Notes: generated by a model not told the origin, from the sequence alone. DNA of 64,000 nt from Paenarthrobacter sp. A20 (GCF_024168825.1 NZ_JALJWH010000001.1:1178001-1242000); one strand, 5' to 3'; shown: positions 8,981 through 17,739, numbered from the stretch's first letter. Numbers and translations are program-made.

Positions 8981-9649
8981 ATGACCTCATATCAGCTGGC
9001 TCTTCAACAGTTGACCGACTCCGCTTTGCCTACGGGGGCGTTTGCTCATTCTTTGGGGTTTGAGAGTTACATACATCGTGAGTTGGTTCATGATGAGGGG
9101 TCGTTTGGGGTTTGGCTTTCCTCTTTTGTGGGGCAGCAGTTGACCTATTCGGATGGGTTGGCTTTGCGGTTCCTGTATGAGGGGGTTGGGGTTGGGCTGT
9201 TGGATTCCGTTCTTTCGGCGCAGTTGTTGGCCCGGGAGGTTCGGGAGGCTTCGCTCAAAATGGGTGGGCGGTTGTTGGAGATCGGCGGGGAGGTTTTTCC
9301 GTCGGGGGAGCTGGCCGACTACCGGGAGTTGGTTCGTGGGGGTGGCGCATCGGGGCATCAGCCGTTGGCGTTTGGGGTGATCGCGCGGTCATTGGGTGTT
9401 CCCTTTGAAGCGGCGCTCTCTGCGTATTTGTTTGCCACCGTTACTTCGCTGACCCAGAACGCCGTGCGCGCCATTCCGTTGGGGCAGAACGCCGGGCAGC
9501 GGGTACTTCGCCACGCGCACGACGCCGTTGCTGCCGCCGTCGACGATGTAGCACAGCTGTGCTGGGACGACTTTGGGGCCGTCAGCCCCGGACTTGAAAT
9601 TTCACAAATGCGGCACGAACGGCAACGCGCCCGCATGTTCATGAGTTAG
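8981..9649 (+). CDS. ureF: Urease accessory protein UreF
   Basis: The 222-residue protein is the GTPase-activating partner of UreG in urease maturation. Family features are LADSALPTGAFAHS-like DSALPTGAFAHSLGFESYI at the start, QNAVRAIPLGQNAGQRVL near residue 165, and LEISQMRHERQRARMFMS at the end. Codons in the first two thirds end strongly in G or T (TTG, GGG, GTT), unlike ureA-C, ureE and ureG, which end mostly in C. The start ATG at 8981 follows the hairpin element by 53 bp. Confidence 0.95.
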   Translation: MTSYQLALQQLTDSALPTGAFAHSLGFESYIHRELVHDEGSFGVWLSSFVGQQLTYSDGLALRFLYEGVGVGLLDSVLSAQLLAREVREASLKMGGRLLEIGGEVFPSGELADYRELVRGGGASGHQPLAFGVIARSLGVPFEAALSAYLFATVTSLTQNAVRAIPLGQNAGQRVLRHAHDAVAAAVDDVAQLCWDDFGAVSPGLEISQMRHERQRARMFMS

Positions 9650-9670
9650 CTAGTGCAAAGGACAGAAAAC

Positions 9671-10288
9671 ATGTCAGAACCCATCAAGATCGGCGTCGGC
9701 GGACCTGTCGGAGCCGGCAAAACCCAGCTCGTGGAACGTATCACCCGGCACATGAGCGGCGACATCTCCATGGCCGCCATCACCAACGACATCTACACCA
9801 TCGAAGACGCCAAAATCCTGGCCGCCAACGGCATCCTCCCTGAAGACCGGATCATCGGCGTTGAAACCGGCGGCTGCCCCCACACCGCCATCCGCGAAGA
9901 CACGTCCATGAACACTGCGGCCATCGAAGAACTCAAGACGCGGCACCCCGACCTCCACGTCATCTTCGTCGAATCCGGCGGCGACAACCTCTCCGCCACC
10001 TTCAGCCCCGAACTGGTGGACTTCTCCATCTACATCATCGACGTCGCCCAAGGTGAGAAGATCCCCCGCAAAGCCGGCCAGGGGATGATCAAATCCGACC
10101 TCTTCATCATCAACAAAACGGACCTGGCGCCCCACGTCGGAGCTGACCTGGCCATCATGGAGCGGGACTCCAAGGAGTTCCGCGGCAATAAACCGTTCTG
10201 CTTCACGAACCTCAAAACGGACGAAGGGTTGGACGCAGTCCTCAACTGGATCCGGCGGGACGTCCTGATGCTCGACTTGGCGCAGTGA
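9671..10288 (+). CDS. ureG: Urease accessory protein UreG (GTPase)
   Basis: This 205-residue SIMIBI-class GTPase energises nickel insertion. It has the P-loop GPVGAGKT (residues 11-18), the metal-relay motif [15 protein letters not shown] with its Cys-Pro-His, [15 protein letters not shown], and the NKTDLAP guanine-specificity motif. ATG 9671 is chosen over GTG 9653 because AAAGGA lies 8 bp upstream and the protein then begins as in homologues (MSEPIKIG). Confidence 0.96.
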   Translation: MSEPIKIGVGGPVGAGKTQLVERITRHMSGDISMAAITNDIYTIEDAKILAANGILPEDRIIGVETGGCPHTAIREDTSMNTAAIEELKTRHPDLHVIFVESGGDNLSATFSPELVDFSIYIIDVAQGEKIPRKAGQGMIKSDLFIINKTDLAPHVGADLAIMERDSKEFRGNKPFCFTNLKTDEGLDAVLNWIRRDVLMLDLAQ

Positions 10289-10325
10289 TCAACGCGGCTA
10301 CGGCGGTGCCGGGTCTGGCGGCTAC

Positions 10326-10389
10326 GCCGGGGATAAGGGGCCGTGCCCGCTTCGCGATGCCCGCCACGCCGCGGCCCCTTATCCCCGGC
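10326..10389. repeat. Hairpin element, copy 2 (ureG-ureD gap)
   Basis: Perfect 17-bp arms (10326-10342 and 10373-10389, starting GCCGGGGATA) enclose a 30-base loop (10343-10372) that again begins GTGCCCGCTTCGCG. The arm sequence differs from copy 1 at several positions, but each change is matched on the other arm. It precedes ureD by 41 bp. Confidence 0.85.
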
Positions 10390-10430
10390 TCCGCCGCCTC
10401 TGCGGTCGAGTCACCTGAAGGCCACAGCCT

Positions 10431-11354
10431 ATGAATACGCCGGTGCAGGTTCCTGTCGTCGGTTCGGTCACTCGGGAAAACGTGGGGCCCGGCTCCGCGT
10501 TGGCTTTGTCGGGGCGGGAGGTGCGGGGGCGGTTGGAGCTTGGTGTCAGTGTGCGGGGCGGGCGGTCCGTTGCTGTGCGGCAGTTCCATGAGGGTGCGTT
10601 GCGGGTGCTGAGGCCTCATTACCTGGATGAGTCCGGGCAGGTTTGTTATGTCATGGTCAACCCCGGCGGGGCGTATTTGGGGGCCGATCTGTTCCTTATC
10701 GATGTGGAGGTTGAGGCGGGGGCGGATCTGTTGTTGACCACGCAGTCGGCCACCAAGGTGTACAGGACTCCGGGGTCGTTTGCTGAGCAGCGAATGAGTG
10801 TGCGGCTGGGGGAGGGCTCGCGGTTGGAGCTGATGCCTGACCAATTGATTGCCTACCGGGAGGCCAGCTATCGGCAGAATTCGCGCCTCAGCCTGCACCC
10901 GACGTCGAGCCTTGTCATGGCCGAGGTCGTCACGCCTGGCTGGTCGCCGGACGGTGCATCCTTCAAATACGAAGAGGTGCGGCTGCGGAATGAGATCTGG
11001 ATAGAGGGTGACAGCGGCGCGAAACTGTTGGCGCTCGATAACCTCCTGATTCGCCCACCTGTCAACGACGTGACGGGGATGGGGTTCATGGAAGGCTACA
11101 GCCATCTGGGGTCGTTGGTGGTGGTGGATCCGCGGGCGGATCAGGCGCTCGCCGATGAGCTGGACCAAATAGCCCGGGATTTTGACGCCTACACTGGCGT
11201 TTCCTTGACGGCGGCTATTGCCGGGACTGCCGGGCTTGTGCTGCGATCGTTGTCGAACAGCACTGAGGAACTCAACAAACTGCTGGGTACTTGCACCGGC
11301 GTTCTGCGGGAACGTTGGTACGGGCAGGGACCCTTGAACCTGAGGAAGTATTAA
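10431..11354 (+). CDS. ureD: Urease accessory protein UreD/UreH
   Basis: The 307-residue protein is the scaffold that binds apourease with UreF and UreG. Recognisable parts are VMVNPGGAYLGADLFLIDVEVEAGADLLLTTQSATKVYR, the region LELMPDQLIAYREASYRQ, and the C-terminal VLRERWYGQGPLNLRKY. Codon endings are again G/T-rich, as in ureF. It ends TAATG, overlapping the transporter start by one base. Confidence 0.94.
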   Translation: MNTPVQVPVVGSVTRENVGPGSALALSGREVRGRLELGVSVRGGRSVAVRQFHEGALRVLRPHYLDESGQVCYVMVNPGGAYLGADLFLIDVEVEAGADLLLTTQSATKVYRTPGSFAEQRMSVRLGEGSRLELMPDQLIAYREASYRQNSRLSLHPTSSLVMAEVVTPGWSPDGASFKYEEVRLRNEIWIEGDSGAKLLALDNLLIRPPVNDVTGMGFMEGYSHLGSLVVVDPRADQALADELDQIARDFDAYTGVSLTAAIAGTAGLVLRSLSNSTEELNKLLGTCTGVLRERWYGQGPLNLRKY

Positions 11355-12400
11355 TGACTGCGCTGACCGAGTTCGCCACCATGTATCGGGAGCGGGAGAC
11401 GCTGTCCCTGCGGACCCGGCTGTTGTTCACGTTTGGTGCCGTCGCCGCTTTGCACGTTGCCGCCGTCGTGCTCTTGATTGCTGGTACGGCAGGTGCCGCG
11501 CAGCCGTTGGCGCTGGGGCTGGTGGTCACCGCGTATGTGGCCGGCATCAAGCACAGTTACGACTGGGACCACATCGCCGCGATCGACAATTCGACCCGCA
11601 AATTCGTGGCGCAGCGCAAGGACCCCGTGAGCGTGGGATTCGCGTTCAGCCTGGGCCACAGCTCGGTGGTGATCCTGGCGGGATTGCTGGTGGTGGCGGG
11701 TGCCACGTTGATCGGGCAGTTCATGGAGGACGGGACCACCGGAAACAAGGTGCTGGGCCTGATCGGCAGTGGGGTTTCCGGGCTGTTCCTGTTGGCGATG
11801 GGACTGTTCAACGGCTCCGCCTTCGTTCGTGCCAGCCAGGTCTACCGCAGGGTGCAGGCCGGCGGTGGGGTCCGTCCCGAGGACCTTGAGGCCAAGGGCT
11901 TTGTTGCCAGGCTTCTCGCCAAGCCGCTGTCCAAGGTGGAGCGCCCGCGGAATATCTACGTGATCGGCTTCCTGTTCGGGCTTGGCTTCGACACGGCCAC
12001 CACCATTGGGCTGCTGGTCATCACGACGACGGCGTCACTCGCCGGAGTTTCGCCGCTCGCCTTGATGGCCCTGCCTCTCGCTTTCACAGCGGCCATGACC
12101 CTGTGCGATTCGATCAACGGCGTGGCGATGATGAAGATGTACAAATCCGCCATCCACAACCCGCAACGCAAGCTTGGTTTCAACGCCGTGATCACTGGCA
12201 TCTCAGCCGTCTCGGCGCTGTTCATCGCGGTGATCACGCTGGGTGGGTTCCTCAACTCGGCCTTTGAACTGGGCGATCCGCTGACTACGTGGCTCGCCGG
12301 CATCGACCTTGGCGATGCCGGGCTGATCCTGGTGGGCCTGTTCGTGCTGGTGTGGGCCGTGTCCGCGATGCGCGGCCGGCATGCGCGGGCCGGAGCCTAG
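11354..12400 (+). CDS. NiCoT-family nickel/cobalt permease
   Basis: The 348-residue membrane protein imports Ni2+ for urease. It has about eight hydrophobic segments and the NiCoT signatures: HSYDWDHIAAIDN (residues 67-79, the metal-recognition helix), LGHSSVV, and FGLGFDTATTIG. The start overlaps the ureD stop (TAATG), making it the last operon gene. An earlier in-frame start at 11291 lies inside ureD and is unlikely. Position in the operon argues for nickel over cobalt. Confidence 0.93.
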   Translation: MTALTEFATMYRERETLSLRTRLLFTFGAVAALHVAAVVLLIAGTAGAAQPLALGLVVTAYVAGIKHSYDWDHIAAIDNSTRKFVAQRKDPVSVGFAFSLGHSSVVILAGLLVVAGATLIGQFMEDGTTGNKVLGLIGSGVSGLFLLAMGLFNGSAFVRASQVYRRVQAGGGVRPEDLEAKGFVARLLAKPLSKVERPRNIYVIGFLFGLGFDTATTIGLLVITTTASLAGVSPLALMALPLAFTAAMTLCDSINGVAMMKMYKSAIHNPQRKLGFNAVITGISAVSALFIAVITLGGFLNSAFELGDPLTTWLAGIDLGDAGLILVGLFVLVWAVSAMRGRHARAGA

Positions 12401-12562
12401 GAAGCTGCCACCGCGTTGAACAGCTCGGTAGTGTCCACGCCGCGGTCCATCGGCCGTGGGCTATCGCAAAGAGAATTTCCCGCACCCTGTAACCGATGGT
12501 CTTGAGCCGGAAACTATACAAGTATCCTGCAGTTCAGGGCTCAACATTTTCAGGGGGAAATC

Positions 12563-13072
12563 GTGCTTTCCGAGCGCGAATTGGCGTTTATCGCCATTCA
12601 CAAAGACAGCTATCCATCCGTTTTCAGGTTCGTGCGCCGACGCGTGGAATCGGCGGAGATGGCTGAAGAGATCGCCGCCGACGTTTTCCGCGTCATCTGG
12701 CAAAAGTGGTCCGACGATGTCCGCCCGGATCTCGCCTACTTACTGACCGTTGCCCGCAACCTGGTGGGCAACGCCTACCGTAGCCGCGACCGGCAGCAGG
12801 CCCTGCAGGAAAAACTGCGGACGACGGCGGTGGAGCGTTACGGCGATGACTCCGAGAACGTCGCGGTACAGGATGCGATGGCCCGCCTGCGTGTCCAGGA
12901 CCGGGACATCCTGCAACTGGCCTATTGGGATGGCCTGGGCACGGCCGAGATGGCAAGTGTCCTGCAGTGCAGTGAATCCGCCGCAAAAGTCCGTCTGCAC
13001 CGCGCCCGTGCAGCTTTCCGGAAGCAACTGCCGGCGGGCATAGAAACGACTACAGAGAAGTTGGGGGTCTGA
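12563..13072 (+). CDS. ECF-type RNA polymerase sigma factor
   Basis: The 169-residue protein has sigma region 2 (VFRFVRRRVESAEMAEEIAADVFRVIWQKW) and region 4 (LQLAYWDGLGTAEMASVLQCSESAAKVRLHRARAAFR). Start is GTG 12563 with AGGGGGA (12552-12558) just upstream. It is followed 5 bp later by a gene for a one-pass membrane protein, the usual sigma/anti-sigma arrangement, though that partner lacks a recognisable zinc-finger anti-sigma domain. The 162-bp gap upstream probably holds its promoter; no convincing boxes were fixed. Confidence 0.92.
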   Translation: MLSERELAFIAIHKDSYPSVFRFVRRRVESAEMAEEIAADVFRVIWQKWSDDVRPDLAYLLTVARNLVGNAYRSRDRQQALQEKLRTTAVERYGDDSENVAVQDAMARLRVQDRDILQLAYWDGLGTAEMASVLQCSESAAKVRLHRARAAFRKQLPAGIETTTEKLGV

Positions 13073-13077
13073 AGAAA

Positions 13078-14115
13078 ATGGATCCGATCAAGAACCTGGT
13101 TGCCTCGACCGACCCACTGGCGAACGAGCCTGCTGAGCTCAACGCCGAAGAAGCCCTGGCCCGCATGCTCACTGGGCCGCGGGTCTTCAGTGACAACAAT
13201 CCGGCGGCGGCCGTGGTGTCCCTGGAGGACCGAAGGCGCCGTAAAGCCCGGATCGCTGGTGGGCTGCTGCTCGGTGCTGCGGCCGTGACTGCAGGCGTCC
13301 TCGTGGCGGCCAACTTCGGGCCGCTGACGACTGCTCCAGCGCCGGCAGTCTCTGTCACGCCGACAGAAGCGAACCCGTCACCCAGCGTGTCCCTCACACC
13401 GACGCCGACCGCGACGCCGTCGGCCACTCCGGAGGCGACTCCGACGACCGCCCCCACCCAGGCGCCGACTCCCACCATGCCCGCGGCGGCCACCACCGCA
13501 CCCGTGGTACCACCGGTTCAGGTGCCGACGAGTCAGACATTCACCTTCCCGGACGGCCACCTTTCCTTCACGTACCCGGTCGGTTGGAGCGTCAAAACGG
13601 AACCGGGGCCATACGCGACGGAGGCGGACAAGGCTGCGTCCACCATCGCCAAGGTCTTGGACAGCTCTGGCACTGAGGTCGCCGTGATATTCAACGGCAA
13701 TTATGGCGATGGTACCGGGGGGTTGGTGGACCGAACCATCCTCGACAGGGCAGTGGTTCCCGGTGTTCGCGCCACCTCAGGTGAGCTGGTGGAGTTCGGT
13801 TTCTCCTCGTACCAGTCGCAGTACGTTCCGTACGAAGGTCCCCCTTACGAGGGAATGCCCTCACCACAAACGGGACCGGTCGACGGTCCTCCGACGTACA
13901 TCATGGATGCGCGGCTCTCGTCGGAACTCAAGGCCGGTCTCAGCTCCTCCGGGACCAACCAGGTCCGGGTTCCCAACGGCATCATGAGCGCCTACGTTCA
14001 GTTTGATGCCACCAAGAACCCAGCCTTCGCTACCCCTGCAGCCGCCAAGTCCTGGATGGGCACCACGCAGTACGCCCAACTGAAGAGCTTGCTCCTGAGC
14101 CTCAGCTACAAGTAG
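13078..14115 (+). CDS. Membrane-anchored protein paired with the ECF sigma factor
   Basis: The 345-residue product has an ~60-residue cytoplasmic part with a basic stretch (EDRRRRKARIAG), one membrane helix (residues ~61-80, GLLLGAAAVTAGVLVAANF), a Thr/Pro-rich linker (~85-150, repeated TPT/TAT), and a ~190-residue outside domain beginning FTFPDGHLSFTYPVGW. The position suggests an anti-sigma or signal-sensing role; the N-terminal part shows no HxxxCxxC. The outside domain resembles nothing I can name. Confidence 0.8.
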   Translation: MDPIKNLVASTDPLANEPAELNAEEALARMLTGPRVFSDNNPAAAVVSLEDRRRRKARIAGGLLLGAAAVTAGVLVAANFGPLTTAPAPAVSVTPTEANPSPSVSLTPTPTATPSATPEATPTTAPTQAPTPTMPAAATTAPVVPPVQVPTSQTFTFPDGHLSFTYPVGWSVKTEPGPYATEADKAASTIAKVLDSSGTEVAVIFNGNYGDGTGGLVDRTILDRAVVPGVRATSGELVEFGFSSYQSQYVPYEGPPYEGMPSPQTGPVDGPPTYIMDARLSSELKAGLSSSGTNQVRVPNGIMSAYVQFDATKNPAFATPAAAKSWMGTTQYAQLKSLLLSLSYK

Positions 14116-14121
14116 TCCACA

Positions 14122-14175
14122 TAGGTGACAGTAAACGGCGCACTGACGGTTCAGAGCGACGTTTGCTGTCACCTA
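14122..14175. repeat. Inverted repeat with 16-bp arms
   Basis: TAGGTGACAGTAAACG (14122-14137) and its inverted copy at 14160-14175 match at 15 of 16 positions around a 22-base loop. It follows the stop of the membrane protein by 6 bp, so it could act as a transcription terminator (no T-run) or be a member of a dispersed palindromic family. Confidence 0.7.
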
Positions 14176-14334
14176 CTTGGGTTAGCGGGGAAATGCCACT
14201 GTGCTGATGCATGGCGCTGCGCGAAAATGTTATGCATCCGTCCATAACAAAGCCGTTGTCACTTGCATAGGGTTGAAGAGATCTGCTTCACACCACGCAG
14301 TGCCCCGATCTATCCCCAAGGATGAGTTTCAACG

Positions 14335-14532
14335 ATGAAGAGCATCGCCCTCCTGCGCGAACGAGCCACCCGCACCATGCCAACCGGGTCCCACTGCCCG
14401 GCGTCGGGCCTGTGGAGCCCGGACTCCGATCCGGACGCTGTCCAGGTGTTCCCGGAAGGCCACGTGCTTCCTGCCCACAACGGAGTGGCAACTGTCTGGC
14501 GGCGCCGCACTGCCGCTGAAGTGTCAGCGTGA
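14335..14532 (+). CDS. Small hypothetical protein, 65 residues
   Basis: No family is recognised. The sequence begins MKSIALLRERATR and contains SHCPASGLWSP and two hydrophobic-aromatic patches; one Cys and one His-Cys pair are present. Its stop overlaps the GTG start of the next small gene by 4 bp (GTGA), which argues for a translated two-gene unit. Confidence 0.55.
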   Translation: MKSIALLRERATRTMPTGSHCPASGLWSPDSDPDAVQVFPEGHVLPAHNGVATVWRRRTAAEVSA

Positions 14533-14759
14533 CCAGCTCCATCCTGAACCGGCCCGCCGACTACCGGCACGTCCCGGCCGCGGAGTGGTCCGAGCTCAGC
14601 TCCGGGGATCCTGTGTGGATCTACGACGTCGCGTGGGGTGCCGGCACCGGCCGCGTTGACGACGTTTCCAAGCACCAGGAACTGCTGTGGGTTGTCCTGG
14701 AACCCACGGGCCGCAAGTTGATCTGTGGCACGGACGACGTCCAGGTCTGGTCCGTCTAA
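14529..14759 (+). CDS. Small hypothetical protein, 76 residues
   Basis: No named family is recognised. The sequence WSELSSGDPVWIYDVAWGAGTGRVDDVS reads like a small beta barrel, followed by WVVLEPTGRKLICGTDDVQVWSV. It is translationally coupled to the preceding 65-residue gene. An inverted repeat follows at 14769-14828. Confidence 0.6.
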   Translation: MTSSILNRPADYRHVPAAEWSELSSGDPVWIYDVAWGAGTGRVDDVSKHQELLWVVLEPTGRKLICGTDDVQVWSV

Positions 14760-14768
14760 AAAGACTCG

Positions 14769-14828
14769 CCGGGACGGCAAATAATGACAATGTCTGAGCG
14801 GATGATTGTCACTTAAATGCCGTCTCGG
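14769..14828. terminator. Inverted repeat, probable bidirectional terminator
   Basis: Imperfect arms of 23-24 bases (14769-14791, 14805-14828; the outer part reads CCGGGACGGCA against TGCCGTCTCGG) flank a 13-base loop between convergent genes. The right arm contains CACTTAAATGCCGTCTCG, a motif that recurs near other gene ends in this window (20629, 58604). Confidence 0.55.
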
Positions 14829-14834
14829 CGGCAT

Positions 14835-15869
14835 TTAACCGGCGGGAACCAGCACGCTGGGTGAGCCCGTCTCCACCCGGCTGAAGGGTCCGTCCGGCAG
14901 CCCGGTTGCGGGGTCGAGTTTAAAGCTCACGACGTCGTTGGACCGCTCATGCGCGATGTACAGCCAGTCTTCGCGGACGAGGTGGTGGCGTGGCCAGTCG
15001 CCGCCGCAAGGGACGTCGGCGAGGGGCTCAAGTTCCTTCCCGTCGTGGGTCACCTTCAGCACGCAGATCCGGTTGGAGCCCCGGACGCCCACGTAGGCGA
15101 AGCGACCGTCCGGCGACAGCGCGATCTCCGCCGCTGAGTCGCCGTCGAACGGCTTGTTGATGCTGGCCGGAACCATTGCAGTGAGTTCGTAGGTGCCGTC
15201 CGGCTCCATCCGAACCGCTGCCACCTCCACAGAGTATTCCGTGTCCACGAACACCGTTCCGCTGCGGTGGCGCGCCAAGTGCCGCGGTCCCGAGCCCTTG
15301 GGCAGCACCACCTGATGGTCAGGCTGCAGGCCCTCGCCCGGCACGTACTTCCACAAGCGAACCAAGTCATGCCCCAGGTCGGTTGTCATGACCCTTCCGT
15401 CGGGAAGCACCAGGCTCGAATGGGCCCGGCTGGGCCGCTCGTGGTCGGTGGGAGCAGTGAAGTGGGGATCGACGGCGGCTGCCGCGCTTGTGCGCGAGGC
15501 AATGGCGCCGTCGTCGTCCAGTTCGTAGAGGATGACCTGGCCATCGCCCCAGCACGTGGCCACGACAAAGCGGGCTTGGGGATCCACCGAAACGTGGCAG
15601 GTGGCGTCCCCTGCCGGCCAGGGTTCGCCGAACGCCTCCAGTTCGGCGTCGCCTTTCCGCAGATAGGCGCGCACTGTCCTGCCTTCTTCGGCGACGGCGT
15701 AGACCACCGGGAGCGTGGGGTGCAGGGCGAGGAACGACGGGGAGTTCGCTGCAACGGCCAAGCCAGCGGACGTCAGCTTGCCGTCCTCATCAGCCGAGAG
15801 CGCAGCGATTCCCTTTCCGTGGCCGTTTCTGTCGTCCGTGTAGGAGCCGACCCAGATCAGGGTTTCCAT
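14835..15869 (-). CDS. Lactonase family protein (YbhE/6-phosphogluconolactonase-type beta-propeller)
   Basis: The 344-residue protein is a seven-bladed propeller of the Pgl/YbhE lactonase family. Typical blade sequences are FLALHPTLPVVYAV, VSVDPQARFVVATCWGDGQV, SSLVLPDGRVMTTDLGHDLVRLW, and IALSPDGRFAYVGVRGSNRICVL. It would hydrolyse a sugar lactone (6-phosphogluconolactone or a non-phosphorylated lactone). It is the last gene of a five-gene reverse unit and starts 2 bp after the previous gene ends. With three reductases upstream, a sugar or sugar-acid oxidation route is a sensible context. Confidence 0.85.
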   Translation of the reverse strand: METLIWVGSYTDDRNGHGKGIAALSADEDGKLTSAGLAVAANSPSFLALHPTLPVVYAVAEEGRTVRAYLRKGDAELEAFGEPWPAGDATCHVSVDPQARFVVATCWGDGQVILYELDDDGAIASRTSAAAAVDPHFTAPTDHERPSRAHSSLVLPDGRVMTTDLGHDLVRLWKYVPGEGLQPDHQVVLPKGSGPRHLARHRSGTVFVDTEYSVEVAAVRMEPDGTYELTAMVPASINKPFDGDSAAEIALSPDGRFAYVGVRGSNRICVLKVTHDGKELEPLADVPCGGDWPRHHLVREDWLYIAHERSNDVVSFKLDPATGLPDGPFSRVETGSPSVLVPAG

Positions 15870-15871
15870 GC

Positions 15872-16702
15872 TCAGTGCCCCTGGACGTCGGAGTCGACGC
15901 CTGCGTCCGGGCCGGCGTCGAGGGTTTGCAGCTTGACGAGGTCGTCCTGGTCCAGCTCGAAGTCGAAGACGTCCAGGTTCTCCTTCATCCGTTGCGGGTT
16001 GGCGGTCTTGGGAATCGCGACGAGTCCTTGTTGGACGTGCCAGCGAAGAACCACCTGGCCAGGCGTCTTTCCGTACTTTTCGCCGATACCAGCCAGAACT
16101 GGAGCATTCAGGAGATCGCTGCTGGCACCCAGAGGGCTGTAGGACTCCGTGACGATGCCGTGCTGCTCGTTGAAGGCCCGGGCGACCGACCGGGGGATGG
16201 AAGGGCTGACCTGGACCTGGTTGACGGCCGGAATGACGTCTGTTTCCCGGAACAACCGGTCAAGGTGCGCCGGTTTGAAGTTGGAGACGCCGATGGAGCG
16301 CGCCTTGCCCGAAGCCTGAAGTTCCTCGAAGGTCTTCCATGTGGACACAAACTCGTCGCGGCGGGGGAGCGGCCAATGGATCAGGAGCAGGTCAACGTAG
16401 TCCAGCCCCAGACGTTCCAATGAGCCGTCCAGCCCGGCGACAGCCTTTCCCGAACCCTGGAACCCGCCGTCCAATTTGGTGGTGATGAAGAGTTCCGCGC
16501 GATCCACCCCGCAGTCGCGGATGCCGTTGCCCACACCCTTCTCGTTGCCGTACTTCACCGCAGTATCGATGTGCCGGTAACCGTGGGATACCGCCTCCAC
16601 CACGGCTTCGGCAACCTGGGCATCGTTGAGGGGCCACGTGCCCAACCCGAGCTGGGGGATGTGGTTGCCGTCGTTCAGTTCGATGAGTGGGGCGCGTGTC
16701 AT
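15872..16702 (-). CDS. Aldo/keto reductase (AKR5-like, 2,5-diketogluconate reductase type)
   Basis: The 276-residue TIM-barrel enzyme has the AKR signatures IPQLGLGTWPL at the start, GYRHIDTAVKYGNEKGVG (with the catalytic Asp/Tyr), LLIHWPLP (active-site His), and IGVSNFKPAHLDRL; the NADPH region IPKTANPQRMKENLDVF is at the end. It is translationally coupled to the epimerase (ATGA overlap). The likely reaction is NADPH-dependent reduction of a small keto or aldehyde compound. Confidence 0.9.
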   Translation of the reverse strand: MTRAPLIELNDGNHIPQLGLGTWPLNDAQVAEAVVEAVSHGYRHIDTAVKYGNEKGVGNGIRDCGVDRAELFITTKLDGGFQGSGKAVAGLDGSLERLGLDYVDLLLIHWPLPRRDEFVSTWKTFEELQASGKARSIGVSNFKPAHLDRLFRETDVIPAVNQVQVSPSIPRSVARAFNEQHGIVTESYSPLGASSDLLNAPVLAGIGEKYGKTPGQVVLRWHVQQGLVAIPKTANPQRMKENLDVFDFELDQDDLVKLQTLDAGPDAGVDSDVQGH

Positions 16703-17739
16703 GGGCGTAGGTTCCTTTCATAAAGCCGGTCGCTGAGCTCCATAAAGTCTTCCTTCACCACTTGCAGCTCAGGATGCTGATCATGCCACGCCATGATCTC
16801 CCGGGCACCGTCCGCGAACGGGATGCTGGCCCGGTAATCAGGTACCAGCGCTTTGATCTTGGCGTTGTCGAACACCACGGAGTGGGAGCGGTCGCCCAGC
16901 AGGTTGGGGCCCAGTTCCGGGCTGTGGGCAGCTATGGTCTCGGAGGAAACGTGAAACAGCTCGGGTTCAGGTACACCGGCCGCACGCGCAAACAAGCGGT
17001 AAATCTGGTTCCACGGGAGGAACTCGTCGGAGGTGATCGTGTAGCTCTCGCCCACGGCTTGCGGCCTGCCCAGGAGCCCGACAAACGCCTTGGCGAAATC
17101 CCTGCTGTGGGTCAGTGTCCACAGCGAGGTTCCATCTCCGTGAACCAGGACGGGCATTCCGGCGCGCATACGGTGAATGTCGGTCCAACCGCCCACCATC
17201 GCGATCTTGGTGCGGTCATACGTATGGGACGGCCGCACCACAGTCACCGGAAAGTCCTCCTCCCGGTACGCCTCGAACAGGAGTTCCTCGCAGGCGATCT
17301 TGTCCCGCGAGTACTGCCAGAACGGATTCTTCAGTGGTGTCGATTCCCGGATCGGCAGCGTTGTTGGCGGCTTTTGGTACGCCGAAGCGGAGCTGATGAA
17401 GACGTACTGCCCTGTTCGACCTCGAAACATTTCCAAGCCGGCCAGCGCTTGGTCCGGTGTGAAGGAGATGAAGTCCGCAACGGCGTCGAACTCCCTTCCT
17501 TGCAGTACCCCGCGCACCGCCTCGGCGTCCCGGATGTCAGCGTGGAGGACCTCGGCGCCGTCCGGAACCGGCCGCCCGGCCGACCGTCCCCTGGTGAGGA
17601 TGGTCAGCCGGTGGCCCAGCTCGACGGCGCGTTCAGCCGCCGCCGCACTGATGACCCCGGTCCCGCCAATGAACAAGATGTTCCGCGGCGAGACAGTGTC
17701 CGCCTGCGGCAGGAGGCTGCCCTCGATGAGGGTGCTCAC
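16699..17739 (-). CDS. NAD-dependent epimerase/dehydratase (extended SDR)
   Basis: The 346-residue protein has a Rossmann nucleotide-binding start (NILFIGGTGVISAAAAERA) and SSASAYQ plus YSRDKIACEELL supplying the Ser and YxxxK of extended SDRs. GTG 17739 is chosen because it overlaps the previous gene's stop (GTGA); a longer frame to 17907 would lie inside that gene. It lies between two aldo/keto reductases. Substrate unknown, probably a sugar or nucleotide sugar. Confidence 0.87.
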   Translation of the reverse strand: MSTLIEGSLLPQADTVSPRNILFIGGTGVISAAAAERAVELGHRLTILTRGRSAGRPVPDGAEVLHADIRDAEAVRGVLQGREFDAVADFISFTPDQALAGLEMFRGRTGQYVFISSASAYQKPPTTLPIRESTPLKNPFWQYSRDKIACEELLFEAYREEDFPVTVVRPSHTYDRTKIAMVGGWTDIHRMRAGMPVLVHGDGTSLWTLTHSRDFAKAFVGLLGRPQAVGESYTITSDEFLPWNQIYRLFARAAGVPEPELFHVSSETIAAHSPELGPNLLGDRSHSVVFDNAKIKALVPDYRASIPFADGAREIMAWHDQHPELQVVKEDFMELSDRLYERNLRP

